DNA of 64,000 bases, taken from Xanthostigma xanthostigma. Its lineage: Eukaryota > Arthropoda > Insecta > Raphidioptera > Raphidiidae. Positions 10,373 through 21,064 of this stretch are shown here, piece by piece; position 1 is the first letter of the stretch; each line of letters begins with the position of its first letter. Under the pieces are notes generated by a model, which was not told the origin of the DNA, searched no databases, and saw only the letters and a list, made by a program, of their open reading frames with translations. The stretch is taken from the NCBI GenBank assembly GCA_963575645.1, contig OY754466.1, positions 11,014,001 to 11,078,000 on the forward strand, written 5' to 3'. Both the position numbers and the translations under genes were made by a program.

Positions 10373-10911
10373 AAGGAGCCCGCACAAACCTTATGGGATT
10401 TGGTTCTCGGTTAATTTGATCAAAAATGGTCTTATTTTATAGTTTAAAGGTCACTAAGAAAAAGTGTCCATGGGCGCATAGCCTAAAAACCAATAGATTT
10501 TTAGCTATAGATATGTTTAGCGAGACTTTAGATTTAGGGATATCTATTGAATTCACAAACATGTTCCATGTTCAACTTTTGTGTTGTTTTTTTTAGAAAT
10601 AGAAAAATAGTCATAAACTAGGTAATGTTATAAGGTGTCGCCCTGTATAAAATAATATTGCCATATTCGGATTCAGCGCTCTCGAAAACATATTTCTAGA
10701 GCTTAGAACTTTTTAAGATTGTGAATTCAGTGGATATCCCTATATCTAAAATCTTTCTAAACATATCTGTAGCAAAAAATCTATTGGTTTTCAGGCTATG
10801 CACCCATGGCCACTTTTTCTTAGTGACCTTTAAACTATAAAATAAAACCATTTTCGATCAATTTAACAGAGAACCAAATCCCATAAGGTTTGTGAATTGT
10901 GCGGGATCCTT
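10373..10911. mobile_element. Foldback DNA transposon, 539 bp, TA target duplication
   Basis: Arms of about 185 bp (10373-10560 and 10715-10911) are inverted copies, with termini AAGGA(G/T)CCCGCACAA. TA lies outside both ends (10371-10372, 10912-10913). The arms share the phrases 'ctatgggatttggttctc'-type, 'accaatagattttt' and 'ggatatc'. It carries no gene. A TA duplication fits the Tc1/mariner superfamily. Confidence 0.75.
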
Positions 10912-11349
10912 TATGAAATTGTACAAGTTATAAAGATTTAAAACTGACTTGTCGATAAGCACCAAAAACATCGCACTGCGTCCATGAAAACTGAAACACA
11001 CTGTATATATTCATGAGATGATATAGAAAATTACAAAAACAAATCCATTTATGTGAAAGCTGAAAAATACGTTAACTTTTTTATCAACCTTTTTTATTAA
11101 ACAGTTTTAATCAAAACAACGTTTTAACAATGAAGTTAAATCACTTGTTTAAAATCGACGAAGCATTAATTGACACAATTCACGTCACGTTACCACAATT
11201 TATTTCTAAAAACAATGAAATTCGTGTGATGCCCGGTGCCACATTTAAAGGTGATTCGTTAACTTTTCTGAATTGATTCAAACTGGTTTTCCAAATCGGG
11301 TTTCAATGAATTTTAGTTTATTACACGCTTTATATTAGCTTCACTTGTA

Positions 11350-11432
11350 AGTTTGTATGTATGTATGTATGTACGTATGTATGTATGTAAGTATGTATGT
11401 ATGTGAGTATGTATGTATGTAAGTATGTATAT
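11350..11432. repeat. (GTAT)n microsatellite
   Basis: An imperfect array of about 20 GTAT/GTAC/GTAA tetranucleotides. Confidence 0.9.
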
Positions 11433-11505
11433 TTGTTTGTAACCTCGTTTGGACTACAGCAAGTGGTTTATTACTGTTAGTATGTTATGTCACTACTGTA
11501 AGAGC

Positions 11506-11592
11506 AATCGTTGACCGAGCGGTCTAAGGCGCTAGTCTTCGCTGACGTCAACTCTCGGATTGACCGGTCGTGGGTTTTAATCCCGTCCACAC
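11506..11592 (+). pseudogene. tRNA-like SINE head
   Basis: The sequence 'gttgaccgagcggtctaagg' is a clear A-box/D-arm of the class seen in tRNA-Leu and tRNA-Ser. It is followed about 45 nt later by 'cgtgggttttaatcccg', a B-box with CG changed to TT. The anticodon region is not foldable. An A/T-rich body follows. It is best read as a tRNA-derived SINE fragment. Confidence 0.6.
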
Positions 11593-11638
11593 CGAAACAA
11601 AAAAATTGTTTTTTTCGGCAAATTTTTGACAATAAATC

Positions 11639-12001
11639 GAACTAAAAAGTGGAAAATAAATATAGTTTAAAAAAAACTAAAAAACACGCTTTATATCAGT
11701 CTAAAAAGTGAAAAATAAATATAGTTTAAAAAAAACTAAAAAACACGCTTTATATCGAACTAAAAAGTAAAAAAATATTTTTTTTAAAATAAGCTTAAAA
11801 CAATAATGAATAAAAAATATTAGTATTATTGTGAAAAAAGCGTGGGGCGCTCGATGTACGAAAATGTGGAACAAAGCGCCCCACGCTTTTTTCACAATAA
11901 TACTAATATTTTTTATTCATTATTGTTTTAAGCTTATTTTAAAAAAAATGTTTTTTACTTTTTAGTTCGATATATTTTTTAGTTTTTTTTAAACTATATT
12001 T
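11639..12001. repeat. Tandem duplication feeding into a ~290-bp palindrome
   Basis: A unit of about 62 bp ('ctaaaaagtg.aaaataaata...acacgctttatatc') occurs twice in tandem (11639-11700 and 11701-11760) and begins a third time. From 11711 the sequence is the inverse of the stretch ending at 12001. The GC-rich inner stem is 'aaaagcgtggggcgctc' and the loop is about 20 nt. The 64-codon minus frame here is a palindrome artefact. Confidence 0.8.
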
Positions 12002-12123
12002 TTATTAAAAGCCTGTATTTAATTTGCTTATGATGGGTTGTCAAAAAATTTGATTTGACAATGATCTTAGATTGTAATCATATAAATTACATTGTTAGTA
12101 GAAGTTTTGTTCCAAAAATATGT

Positions 12124-12326
12124 ATTGAAGGAAAATTATTTGGTTTGGGAACAATTGAAAAATAAGCTTTACCAGAGTATCGCTTGTGGTCAACGTTTCG
12201 AAAAATATATTTTTATCTTCAGGGCACGAAGATGAAAATATATTTTTCGAAACATTGGCCACAAGCGATACTCAGGTAAAACTTATTTTTCAATTGTTCT
12301 TCAGCCAAATAAATCTCCTTCAATCC
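12124..12326. repeat. ~200-bp palindrome with hammerhead-like core
   Basis: The arms from 12124 and 12326 are inverted copies around 'agggcac'. Each arm carries the phrase 'ttcgaaac.ttgg.cacaagcga'. On the minus strand 12194-12222 reads CTGAAGA, then an A/T stem, then GAAACG. The same arrangement is at 54833-55020. Confidence 0.8.
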
Positions 12327-13055
12327 ATAACAATTACAGTTTTAATATTTTGACCGAGCTAATCTCCGAAACCACTGAACCGATTTCAATGCATTTTCGT
12401 AAATGTGTCTTGCTTGGTGCAACTTACGCTATAGGATAGTTTTTATTAAATATCTTATACAAAATTACGGTGTTTTCTCAAAAAAACTATTTTAGTTACA
12501 TGTAACGACAACAGATAGAATTTATTCAAAGTTATTAGTTCAGAAGCAAACAAAAAAAACTGTTTTAGTGGCAAGTAGCGACATCTATTAGTATTCGTTC
12601 AAAGCTATTATAGTTCGGAAGCAAACAAAAAAAACTGTTCTAGTACCAAGTAGCGACATATGTTCGAATTCGCTCAAAGCTATATTAATTCAGAAGCAAA
12701 TCTGATAGAATTTGCTCAAAACTATCATATCTATCGCACCCGGATGATACCGCGGACCGCTAGTAGATTCATCTACTTATCATTCTATTACGAAGCAATT
12801 TCTTCACCGCAGAAGTTTTCAAAATAAAGGAATTTTACTGTATTTAAACAACAACGTATTAAAATAAATCTATGAATCCGTCTGCAGACGGGCATTGCGG
12901 ATAACAAGAAACCCGTAGTTCCAGACGCGGGCGTGAGGCGTCACCACAATCAATACGTTTAATGAACCAGCCGCGCTATATTAATTAAAATCCAGTTTCA
13001 TTATTATTATACGGCCGAGGATAGCAAATACAGACGGACCGCTGCACATTATATA
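12327..13055. other. Helitron-like fragments and a GC-richer unexplained block
   Basis: The stretch 12350-12770 holds phrases typical of non-autonomous Helitrons ('taatctccgaaaccactgaa', and an end 'cggatgataccgcggaccgctagt'). It also has three degenerate direct repeats of about 75-90 bp ('aagcaaacaaaaaaaactgt...agtagcgacat'). The stretch 12885-13050 is GC-richer, with no frame I trust and no second copy. Confidence 0.5.
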
Positions 13056-14029
13056 CAGAATGTTCAAAAAATCCCGCAACGCCTGAATATCAGAGAGATG
13101 AAGTTTTTGAAGTGAAAACTTCTTTAGCGACGTTGTACACTTTTTTTGTAATGGGTAAAAAATGTTAAACTCGCGTCAGGGACACGTGACCTGATCGAAA
13201 ATTCGTAAGACGAAAACTTTTATTTATACAACGTTAGACATCTAGCGTTGAAATATCGTACATAAAAATACAATCTATGATACAAACCATTTTGATCGAA
13301 AATTCGTAAGACGTTAATATTCAAGTTTTCACTTCTGCCGGCACTCCCGGAGTGCAACACGTCTTTTTTTTTTGAAAATGTTGCATTGTAATTTATTTTT
13401 CGGTCCCAAAAATTCCTCTCAAGGGAGTGCCCCCGTGGGGGCAGGGGGTAACTCCGAAATTTTAAATGGCAACCGTAATTTTTTTTTATTGGGTCGATTT
13501 CTTCGGGCAAAAAAAGACATCTTTTGTTCCAAACTTTTTTTGTACTAGCTACAGATCACCAAGTACGCGGGGTAAAATTTTCACCCCTTCAAATACAATT
13601 TGTTCATTATTAATGTAACAGGTCAAGAAATGGTACTCTTTTACTTGACCTTAATAACAATCCTAGAGATTAGTTAGTCGTTTTTAAAGTGGAATTTGCA
13701 AAATGAACAAATTTTATTTGAGGAGGTGAGGATAATTCTAAAAATGTTACCACCAATACTCGATGATCTGTAGCTTGAACAAAAAAAAGTTTGGGACTAA
13801 AGATATCTTTTTTTGCCCGAAGAAATCGACCCTATGAGAAAAAATTGGGGTTGCTATTTAAAATTTCAAAGTCCCCCCCTGCCCCTCCTAAGGGGGCACC
13901 TCTTTGGGAAGAATTTTTGTGACCGAAAAATACATTACAACGAGTTGAGCCACTGTCATTCGCAACATTTTTCAAAAAAACTTTATCTTTCTGAGATATT
14001 CAGGCGTTACGGGATTTTTTGAACACCTG
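13056..14029. mobile_element. Foldback DNA transposon, 974 bp, TATA target duplication
   Basis: The left terminus (CAGAATGTTCAAAAAATCCC) is inverse to the right terminus. TATA flanks both ends (13052-13055, 14030-14033). Inner inverted segments pair 13376-13560 with 13763-13950, including 'gaagaaatcgaccc' and the 'gggggca' tracts. The left arm has about 270 bp that the right arm lacks. The two frames starting MPEEIDP on opposite strands are the same arm read twice. No transposase is seen. Confidence 0.8.
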
Positions 14030-14271
14030 TATATAGAGTGTCAGTTCGATTACAGAATATGTCGCGTTGTATTAGCTTTTGGTTCAATACGTAATTACGA
14101 AATTGTCACTTTATTGATATGATAGGGACGTTTCAAAACCAATATATGCCAAGAGCAAGGACTGTGTCACTTCGGTCGCAGCCGATTAAAAAAATAAAAA
14201 CACAAAAAAAATGTGGGTCGTCTTGGGATGCCTGGCAGATGTGAAACATAAATTTAAGCGAAATTCCACTA

Positions 14272-14332
14272 AAAGTCGACGAAAAAACAGTGGCAATCTA
14301 CAAATTCAGGCGACGCCGGAGCGAGCCACTAG
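14272..14332 (+). mobile_element. Helitron-like 3' end fragment
   Basis: The phrase 'aagtcgacgaaaaaacagtg' leads to 'gcgagccactag|t'. It matches the 3' ends of the longer copies at 18122-18358 and 47959-48220 and ends CTAG followed by T. Confidence 0.7.
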
Positions 14333-14376
14333 TAGAGAATAAAAATAAAATAAAGTGAAGCGCAAAAGTAAGTTTA

Positions 14377-14682
14377 TAATACGCGCCACGAATCTAAAAG
14401 GCTCGGAAATTAGATGCGAATGCGGGCTTGCGCTTGTACAGTCTGTTGAAAAACTACAAACTCGCAACTCACCAAAACTGAAATAGCAATAACAACTTGA
14501 CAAAAGCGTACTCGACTGTACTTTAAAGCAGGAAAGCGACAAGTGACAAAGGCAACGAGCGATCACGGCCAATCACCGACGAGCGCACGTTCCGTGCAGG
14601 TAGCTGGGAGGCGGTAGGAGTGTGCCTTTGCGCCGCTGTTTGTGACTAACTTCCGAACCTTTTACTTCCGTGGCGCGTATTA
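14377..14682. mobile_element. MITE with TAATACGCGCCACG ends, copy 1
   Basis: A 306-bp element with inverted ends TAATACGCGCCACGAATCTA and its complement, flanked by TA on both sides. It is the same family as 25758-26060. The internal GC-rich segment ('gcgatcacggccaatcaccg') is shared. Confidence 0.85.
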
Positions 14683-15059
14683 TACATTGTTCATACTTCG
14701 TTCATGTCATTTTTTTAACTAAACTCATCTAAGAACCATACTCTTTGAAGCAAAACAAACTACTTCAAAATTGGACCCACCGTTGATAAGTTACGATGAC
14801 ACAGACGCGTAACATTCTGTTTTGCGTCGCGGGTTAAAAAACAAAACACTATTAAAAATCGTTTTTTTTTGTACAGTCAGTATGCATTTAGTAACGAAGA
14901 ATATCCATATCTTGAACTGCACTGTCTGCAATCTGGGGAAACCACTATTAGAAAAAATTTAAAATTTTAGTAAGCATAGAATAGTATATTATACCACAAG
15001 GGCAGAAAGTTTGAGATGCTTGCACTGCGCGTCAAGATGCGCAGTTCACGGGTCTTAAA
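14683..15059. other. Non-coding DNA, nothing recognised
   Basis: No gene or repeat family is supported here, apart from a 61-codon minus frame (14967-15152) that overlaps the next repeat. Confidence 0.4.
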
Positions 15060-15350
15060 ATTCGATATTATTATTATGTATAAAAAATTTTTATAGCAAA
15101 TATCTCTATTGCGCATGCGCCGATTTTCGTCAAAAACAACAAGGATCTTCATATTTACATATCTAACATCCTCCTAAAATTTGGTTACAATCCGTTCATC
15201 CGTTTGACCTGGATCGTGTTCACAGACAAACAGACGTAAAGATTTTTTGCAAAAATATGTTTTTTGGATTCGGGTGACCTAAACACGAAAAAAGATTGTA
15301 AATTTTGATCTAAATTAGTACCATTCCTTACTTATAGTGTTGGATGGAAA
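15060..15350 (+). repeat. End fragment of dispersed repeat R2
   Basis: It contains 'gcgcatgcgccgattttcgt', 'cgttcatccgtttgacctgg', 'gtgttcacagacaaacagac' and the terminal 'taccattcc...ttatagtgttgga'. Longer copies lie at 45496-46140 (minus) and 46637-47257 (plus), with another tail at 37680-37790. Confidence 0.75.
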
Positions 15351-16047
15351 TAATAGGAAACTGCCATTTTTTTCTGGAAAAACACTAAACAGTCCAACTA
15401 CTTGTCTCCATCCCCACAAAAATAAAAAAATAACTCCGCTGGTTGTGGTGATTATTACCGGGTACGCTATTTTGTACAAAACTTTTATATGAAATAAGGC
15501 AATAAAATATTGTTATATTTTGTCTTAATAATTGGAAGACCCAGAGGGGGTCCCCGTACTGGATGTAATTTTTGTTTATATTATTTACAGGTTTCAGTAT
15601 ATTTATGCATGTTGTAATAAATTTACTTCACCATCCATATTTATCAATATTTGATAAAACATGTAATTTTGGTCAATTTACATCAAATTTCTATTCAAGA
15701 GTTCAGCACCGCACATGCGATATTCAGCTCTTGGATAATAATACGTATTTAATTGGTAGATAATTAACAAATTCCCGCTGACTAATGACGTATGCTTTCT
15801 CTCTTTCTCCTTCATTCTTTATCATTTTTGGTCTCTAAGCAAATATATCACTGCAGCCGTACCCGTTTATGCAAATTTTAATTAAATGACCTGGCCGCTG
15901 TTTCGTTAGGTAGGTACACAAAATTTTGTTTCTATATTTTTTTGTTTTAATTTTGTTTATATTTTATTGTAGTTATAATATTACGACTGTACATAATTTT
16001 TTCTGTGATCTCACAGCATTTATGGACCTTTCTCGATTTTCATTAGT
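15351..16047. other. Non-coding DNA with a homeodomain/POU-like motif cluster
   Basis: No gene is supported. Near 15860-15900 the sequence 'cgtttatgcaaattttaatt' followed by 'aaatgacctggccgctg' combines an octamer-like ATGCAAAT with TAATTAAA. This could be a regulatory element, but nothing in the window proves it. Confidence 0.35.
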
Positions 16048-16056
16048 GGTGTCTGG

Positions 16057-16832
16057 GGGTCCAATTCGATAACTCATTGTGCCCAAACATTTCGGATTAT
16101 TACTTTCCTCAAAAATGAATGCACGTCATGGCAACTGGTACAGAATTACTGTATTACTATCTCACTTTATATACACGACTCCGTTGTTATTTTTTAAAGA
16201 ACTGACCAGTGACCACAAACGCCTTCCCCTTTTCACTGCGTAAAAAAGCGTCATCGCATCGAGACGACCCCGTAATTGTTTTCAAATAACTCTCCCAAAA
16301 CGCTCTTCCCTTTTTACTGAGCCAAAAAACGCCATCGCATCAACACGACTCCCTAATTGATTTTTAAAGAACTCCCCCAGACTATTTCCCCTTTTCACTG
16401 CGCAAAGAAAGTGCCATCGCATCGACACGACCCCGTTATTGTTTTTTAAAGAACTCCCCCCAAACGTCTTCCTCCTTTTCACTGCGTAAAAAAACGTTAT
16501 CGCATCGATACGACCCCGTAATTAAATTTTTAGAAGTCCCCCCAGACTCCTTCATCTTTTTACTGCGTAAAAAAACGACATCGCATCGACACGACTTCGT
16601 AATTGTTTTAAAGATCTCTCCTTAAACGCCCTCACCTTTTCACTGCGAAAAAAACGCCATTGCATCGACACGACCCAGTTATTGTTTTTAAAGAGCTCCT
16701 TCCCAACGTTTTCCCTTTTCACTGCACAAAAAAAATAATTTATAAAAAAAAATTCCGCACTTAAATATTAAATAATAAATAATTCTGTATTTTCAATGGA
16801 TACTTTCCACATCGAGTTATCGTACTCTAACC
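16057..16832. mobile_element. DNA transposon carrying an internal ~81-bp satellite, copy 1
   Basis: The element is bounded by a perfect duplication GGTGTCTG(G) at 16048-16056 and 16833-16841. The ends GGGTCCAATTCGATAACTC and (inverted) GGTTAGAGTACGATAACTC share their inner ten bases. About 500 bp of the interior is a tandem array (16234-16735). A second copy of the same family, inverted and with fewer units, is at 57226-57781. There is no transposase, so it is non-autonomous. An 8-9 bp duplication fits hAT, P, Merlin or MULE families, and the superfamily is undecided. Confidence 0.85.
16234..16735. repeat. Tandem array, seven units of 79-84 bp
   Basis: The landmark 'cactgcg' or a variant occurs at 16234, 16315, 16396, 16480, 16561, 16641 and 16720. 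Each unit reads 'cactgcgtaaaaaa.cg.cat', 'cgcatcgacacgaccccgta', 'attg.tttttaaagaactcc'. Because the period is close to 81, a minus-strand frame stays open through some units (16282-16482). This looks like a by-product and not a gene. Confidence 0.9.
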
Positions 16833-16849
16833 GGTGTCTGGATATGAAA

Positions 16850-18121
16850 GTTGCCTAAACCCTAATTTTTAAACGTTGTAAAGTTAGCGGTATGTGAGAA
16901 TTTCGTTAAGTTATAATTTCATAATATAAAAGTTGAAGTAAAACATGCGATATCATATTATATTGACCGATTATATTGTTTTGGTGGTTGGCACTTCTAA
17001 TTAACAAAAGAAATCTTAACAGACAAATTGAATTGTTCAACTATCATTCCGAGGTAAACAATTAGAAACAATATAAGTAAGTGTGTACGTGTTAGCGTAA
17101 TCATAGAGATATAAAGTTTTATGGAGTAAGAATAATAAATAAAAGCTCGTATAAATGTTTTTAAACAGTAGTTTATGTATCTAGTTTGTAATGCATTATT
17201 TCATGACGATACATTGTGTTACCAGTGAGCAATTAGCGAGTTTTAACACTTACACCAGGCATTACAATCGAGGTACATACCTACTAAATTTTATTAAAGT
17301 AACAGCTGATTTTCACATCATAATAATAAATTATACATTTTTCACAGTTCACGTTCGGCCATTTTGGTATCTATGGGGACTGCTCAACGCCTACTTTGCT
17401 TCTCTGTCGCTCATATGAATTTAAATGTTATAGATATTGGCTCAGTAAAATCACATTGTTTTTTTTTTTTTTCAAATTCAAATCCAAGTTTATTTTGTAA
17501 AAAAGTTTTACAAAAAACGTCATTAATATAAAAAACAAAAAATAAGCATAATTAAATTTTTTTTGCTTTACTTTACGCATTGGTGCGAAAAAATCATATT
17601 ATTACCGCTATATTGGCATGAAAAGCAGCTAGTCGTGCAAAAAAGATATTTTATTAAAATGTCCTAAGAGAAATATCACACAGACTGCCCTAAAAAGGCA
17701 AAGGGCAGTAAGTGACATTTGTTGAAAAATGAGTTAATACTGAAACCAACGACAGCAGTAAGTGCTGCCGCAATAATTTTATTGTCTTTAAAAAATGTTT
17801 CCCCCATGTTTTGGTTTCCATAATCTAAAATTCTGGACGGTCAATACATTTTTAGTAAATCTTGATTTACTCAAATTCATAAGTTGGTCACTTACTGCCT
17901 TTTGCCTTTTTACGGCAGCATAGTCGGAGTTTCCACCGTATAAAAGTCTACTGGATAGTGCAATAAAAAAATTTGATTAATGACTTTAATAGATAATGTG
18001 ATGAAGAACATCAAAACAGTGGTAGACCAATTCGATTTTATTTCTTCGTTTTTTGTGGTATCTCGTAAATACACAGTATGAGGTCTGCTAGAGGTATGCA
18101 AACAAATGATTATCTACAGTG
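16850..18121. other. Non-coding DNA
   Basis: There is no supported gene. The 75-codon plus frame at 17191-17418 and the 63-codon minus frame at 17910-18101 have no recognisable domain. The phrase 'aaaagtctactgga' at 17941 recurs near 39422 and 41007, so parts are old dispersed repeats. Confidence 0.4.
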
Positions 18122-18358
18122 CTATACTAATATTATAAAGAGGTAAAGTTTGTAAGTTTGCTTGTAGAGGATTATCTCCGAAACTACTCATCCGATTGCA
18201 ATTTTTTTTCACCAATATTTAGAATGGACCTTCAGAGAAGGCTATAAATTATCGCGTTAAAATAAAAACGCTTTGCGCGGAGACCAGTTTTGCAACGTAA
18301 GTCGACGAAAAAACGGTGGCAATCTACAAAGTTGGGCGCAGTCGGACCAAGCCACTAG
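18122..18358 (+). mobile_element. Non-autonomous Helitron-like element
   Basis: It starts CTATACTAATATTATAAAG and ends GACCAAGCCACTAG followed by T. The interior has 'tctccgaaactactcatccg', 'agaatggaccttcag', 'aaacgctttgcgcggagacc' and 'aagtcgacgaaaaaacggtg'. It matches 47959-48220 end to end. CTAG followed by T is the usual Helitron 3' end. Confidence 0.75.
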
Positions 18359-19065
18359 TCGTAAACAATCAAAAACATTCTATAATCTGTATTAATGTCA
18401 TCAATTAGTGTTGAAATACGAAATACTGACAGTAAAAAATGATCATAAAAAACGAATTAAACTGTCAGCGATTTGACGTTTTCAATGACATTATCTGTTC
18501 AATTCACTAATCAAATTTTTGCAATGTTATCGAGCAGACTTTCGAACGATCAGAGCTTGGATTACTGGGGGGTGGTCTGAACTATATACAGTTATCTAGC
18601 CAGTATAATGAAATTACAGGTGAGCCAAAACATCACAAAATATGCCACGAACGGAAGTAGCTTATTATTGTTCCTCCAATTGGCTGCCATCTTGGATCCA
18701 AAATGGCGGACAGTTGGAGGATGGAGGTCACAGAATGAACATTGATAAGCTACTGACGGAGATGAAATTCGGACCAGCGACGATCTGATTCAATGGCGTG
18801 CTAATAAATCCGGCTAGTGAATGGCCAACTGTAGCAAGTATTTTTACATTAACTCTCTCTCTCTCTCTTTCTTTTGTAATATTGTCAAAAATAGTTTTCC
18901 TTAGCTACGCAGGAAAAATGAATGTTGTTATTAACTCTGAAAATATTAATTAATCAAATTACTTTTTAAATACACGAATTATTTATAATTTAAGTTAAGG
19001 CTTTTTATTTATTTGAAGTAAGAACTTTTTCAAGTGAGCTCGTCAAAAGTGGTAAAATTGAATAA
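18359..19065. other. Non-coding DNA with short (CT)n
   Basis: No gene is seen. A (CT)n run lies at about 18850-18872. The segment 18660-18830 ('ccatcttggatccaaaatgg', 'gcggacagttggaggatgg') has a repeat-like look but no second copy here. Confidence 0.4.
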
Positions 19066-19850
19066 TTCATGTATCCTACTAGATACAAATAAAAAGTTTA
19101 AATTGTTTTTTTGTTCAATTCGAGATTTATTGTCGAAAACTGCTAAGGTATATTTTTTTGTACTTCACACTTAACCGGAAGTGTACATTTCAAATGGCAA
19201 CATATATTTTTTTTACATTTTTAACATCTCAATGTTTTGCCTGTAAATTCATACAAAAATTTTCGTGAGGTTACATAAGAAAATATTCGAGAAAAACGTT
19301 ATCGATTTATTAATAATTACACAGCAATAATCATTATTAATAATTTACAAATGTCTGCTATGAAAAATAATTATTACTGTGTATTTAATTAATAAATTTA
19401 ACCTTATGAAAATTTTATATGAATTTATAGACAAAAAAATAGAGATTTCGAAAATGTAAAAAAATATATGTTGCCATTAAAAAAAATGCATGTAAGTACA
19501 CTTCCGGTTGAGTTTGAAGTACAAAAAATATACCTCAACCGTTTCTGACAGTAAATATCGAGTTGAACAAAAAACTATTTCTTCATATCCGCTCGAAAGT
19601 ACGTACTTTCGTCAGCAGGGGCGAAAGATTGACATTTACTCTCAGTGAGAACGGCGGGAGGAAAAAATTTCTCATGCGTATTTATACTCGTAACTAGGGT
19701 TACCGCTGTCATTTAATATAATAAATAACAGGGAGTAAATGTCAAACTTTCGTCCCTGCTATAAAGGACGAAAGTACGTACTTTCGATCGAGGTATGAAG
19801 AAAAAACTTTTAAAACTTTTTTTTGTATCTAGTAGGATACACAAATTTTT
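19066..19850. mobile_element. Nested foldback element with TGTATCCTACTAGATACAAA ends
   Basis: The outer ends TGTATCCTACTAGATACAAA (left) and its inverse (right) enclose arms of about 200 bp. These pair 19107-19290 with 19400-19568 and share 'ccggaagtgtac' and 'tggcaacatatatttttt'. The right arm is interrupted by a second palindromic module (about 19575-19805) whose ends share 'cgaaagtacgtactttcg' and 'ctttcgcccctgc'-type phrases. So one foldback sits inside another. Confidence 0.7.
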
Positions 19851-20523
19851 CACTTTCGGTGAAAGTCGTTTCTTAAGAAATACATTTTGCAGAATTTTCC
19901 GATAATAGAAAATATATCTATCGCACCCGGGTGAAACCGGTGCCGCGATCCGCCAGTCTCTATATAATTTTTACTTCCATGACTGCACGTGCGAGAACGT
20001 GGACGGCAGTGGGCAGGAAGAGGTTAGGCGCGGGACATAGATAACCGACCGACCCTAATAAATTAGTTTCGAAGTGGAACAAACATCTATTTACCCTTGT
20101 TACTTCAAGTGCCACAACGGCGCGCGCGGCGGTAGACAGTCGGCGTTCGGGGAGACGAAGACACGTCCCCTTTGATTAGACCTCTTGGAGTGAACGTGTG
20201 CCGCTCGCATCTTATCGAACACTATACCGAAATACAATTAGTTGTTTCATAATATGGCTTTCTCTAAAATCAGCTGGGACGCAGTTACATCCCACGGAAG
20301 ATGTACAGAAAACGCGGGTATATCAAAACTTAGTTTATGATTTATTGTGTTGTATGAACTTGTGACTCCTTCGATATTCCCAGATATTATCTAATTATTT
20401 GATACAGTAAACACATTATTGTCTTTAATATAGTGATCTTTCGATTTGCTTATTTTAAGAATCGAGTGGTCTTGCACTCTCGCGCTCGAGTCTCTATGAC
20501 TGAAATTCGACAATAAATAGTAT
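19851..20523. other. GC-richer non-coding block
   Basis: The stretch 19920-19955 ends a Helitron-like sequence ('cacccgggtgaaaccggtgcc'). The stretch 19976-20240 is unusually rich in CpG for the window ('acaacggcgcgcgcggcggt', 'ggcgttcggggagacgaaga'). I see no frame with domains. It could be a promoter or untranslated exon, or a degraded repeat. Confidence 0.35.
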
Positions 20524-21064
20524 TGTTGCGTGCCCCCTGTTGGGACGACTATGGGTTCTGTAAAATCTTCTAGCAACAACAACAATGGAAAACAGGTAGC
20601 CAAAAAAAAACGACCTTCATAGAATTTCCTGGAGAAGCCAATAGGTTCTTGGTGCTTCCAGAACATTCGATAGGCGGGGGACGAAGCTATAAAATGCGAG
20701 CGAAGTGGCAGTCAGTTGGTCAGTTGTTCGTAAGGCGTTCATGTGTTTATACAGTGCCAGTGCGTTGTGACATAAATCATTAAGTGCAGTTATATAAACC
20801 TGGTTTAACATAAATAATTTTTTGTAAATAATCGTGTGTATATAGTTAATAGACAAGTGTGCTAATAAACTTTGGTGTGTTCCTGTATTGTAAATATTTT
20901 GTGTACATAATTAGTGACTCTATACTCTTCTGTTACTTAGTTTCTATTTTACTATTTGGAACTGTCGTTATTGTGTTTCTGTTAACGTTATTATTGTAAA
21001 TAAATAATTTCCACCACGAACTAGAACAGTTGTGTTACAGTATATTACACCATAAGCGCCAACA
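20524..21064 (+). mobile_element. Probable solo LTR, 541 bp
   Basis: It begins TGTTGCGTGCCCCCTGTTGG and ends CATAAGCGCCAACA, so the ends are TGTTG...CAACA. Inside are a TATA box (TATAAAA, 20688-20694), an arthropod-initiator-like TCAGT about 24 nt downstream, and AATAAA at about 20864. That is the order U3, R, U5. No primer-binding site follows and no partner LTR is in the window. The flanking GTAT/GTTT is only a weak target duplication. The two minus-strand frames across it are not genes. Confidence 0.55.

Noticed and set aside
13220-14022. Frames starting MPEEIDP on both strands
   Set aside because: Same inverted-repeat arm read twice inside a TATA-flanked foldback element.
16282-16482. 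Repeat-peptide frame through the satellite array (also 57330-57569)
   Set aside because: The ~81-bp period happens to keep the frame open. Units of 79-84 bp shift the frame elsewhere in the array, so coding selection is unlikely.
20391-20856. Two minus-strand frames of 91 and 79 codons
   Set aside because: They lie antisense across the putative solo LTR and have no domains.
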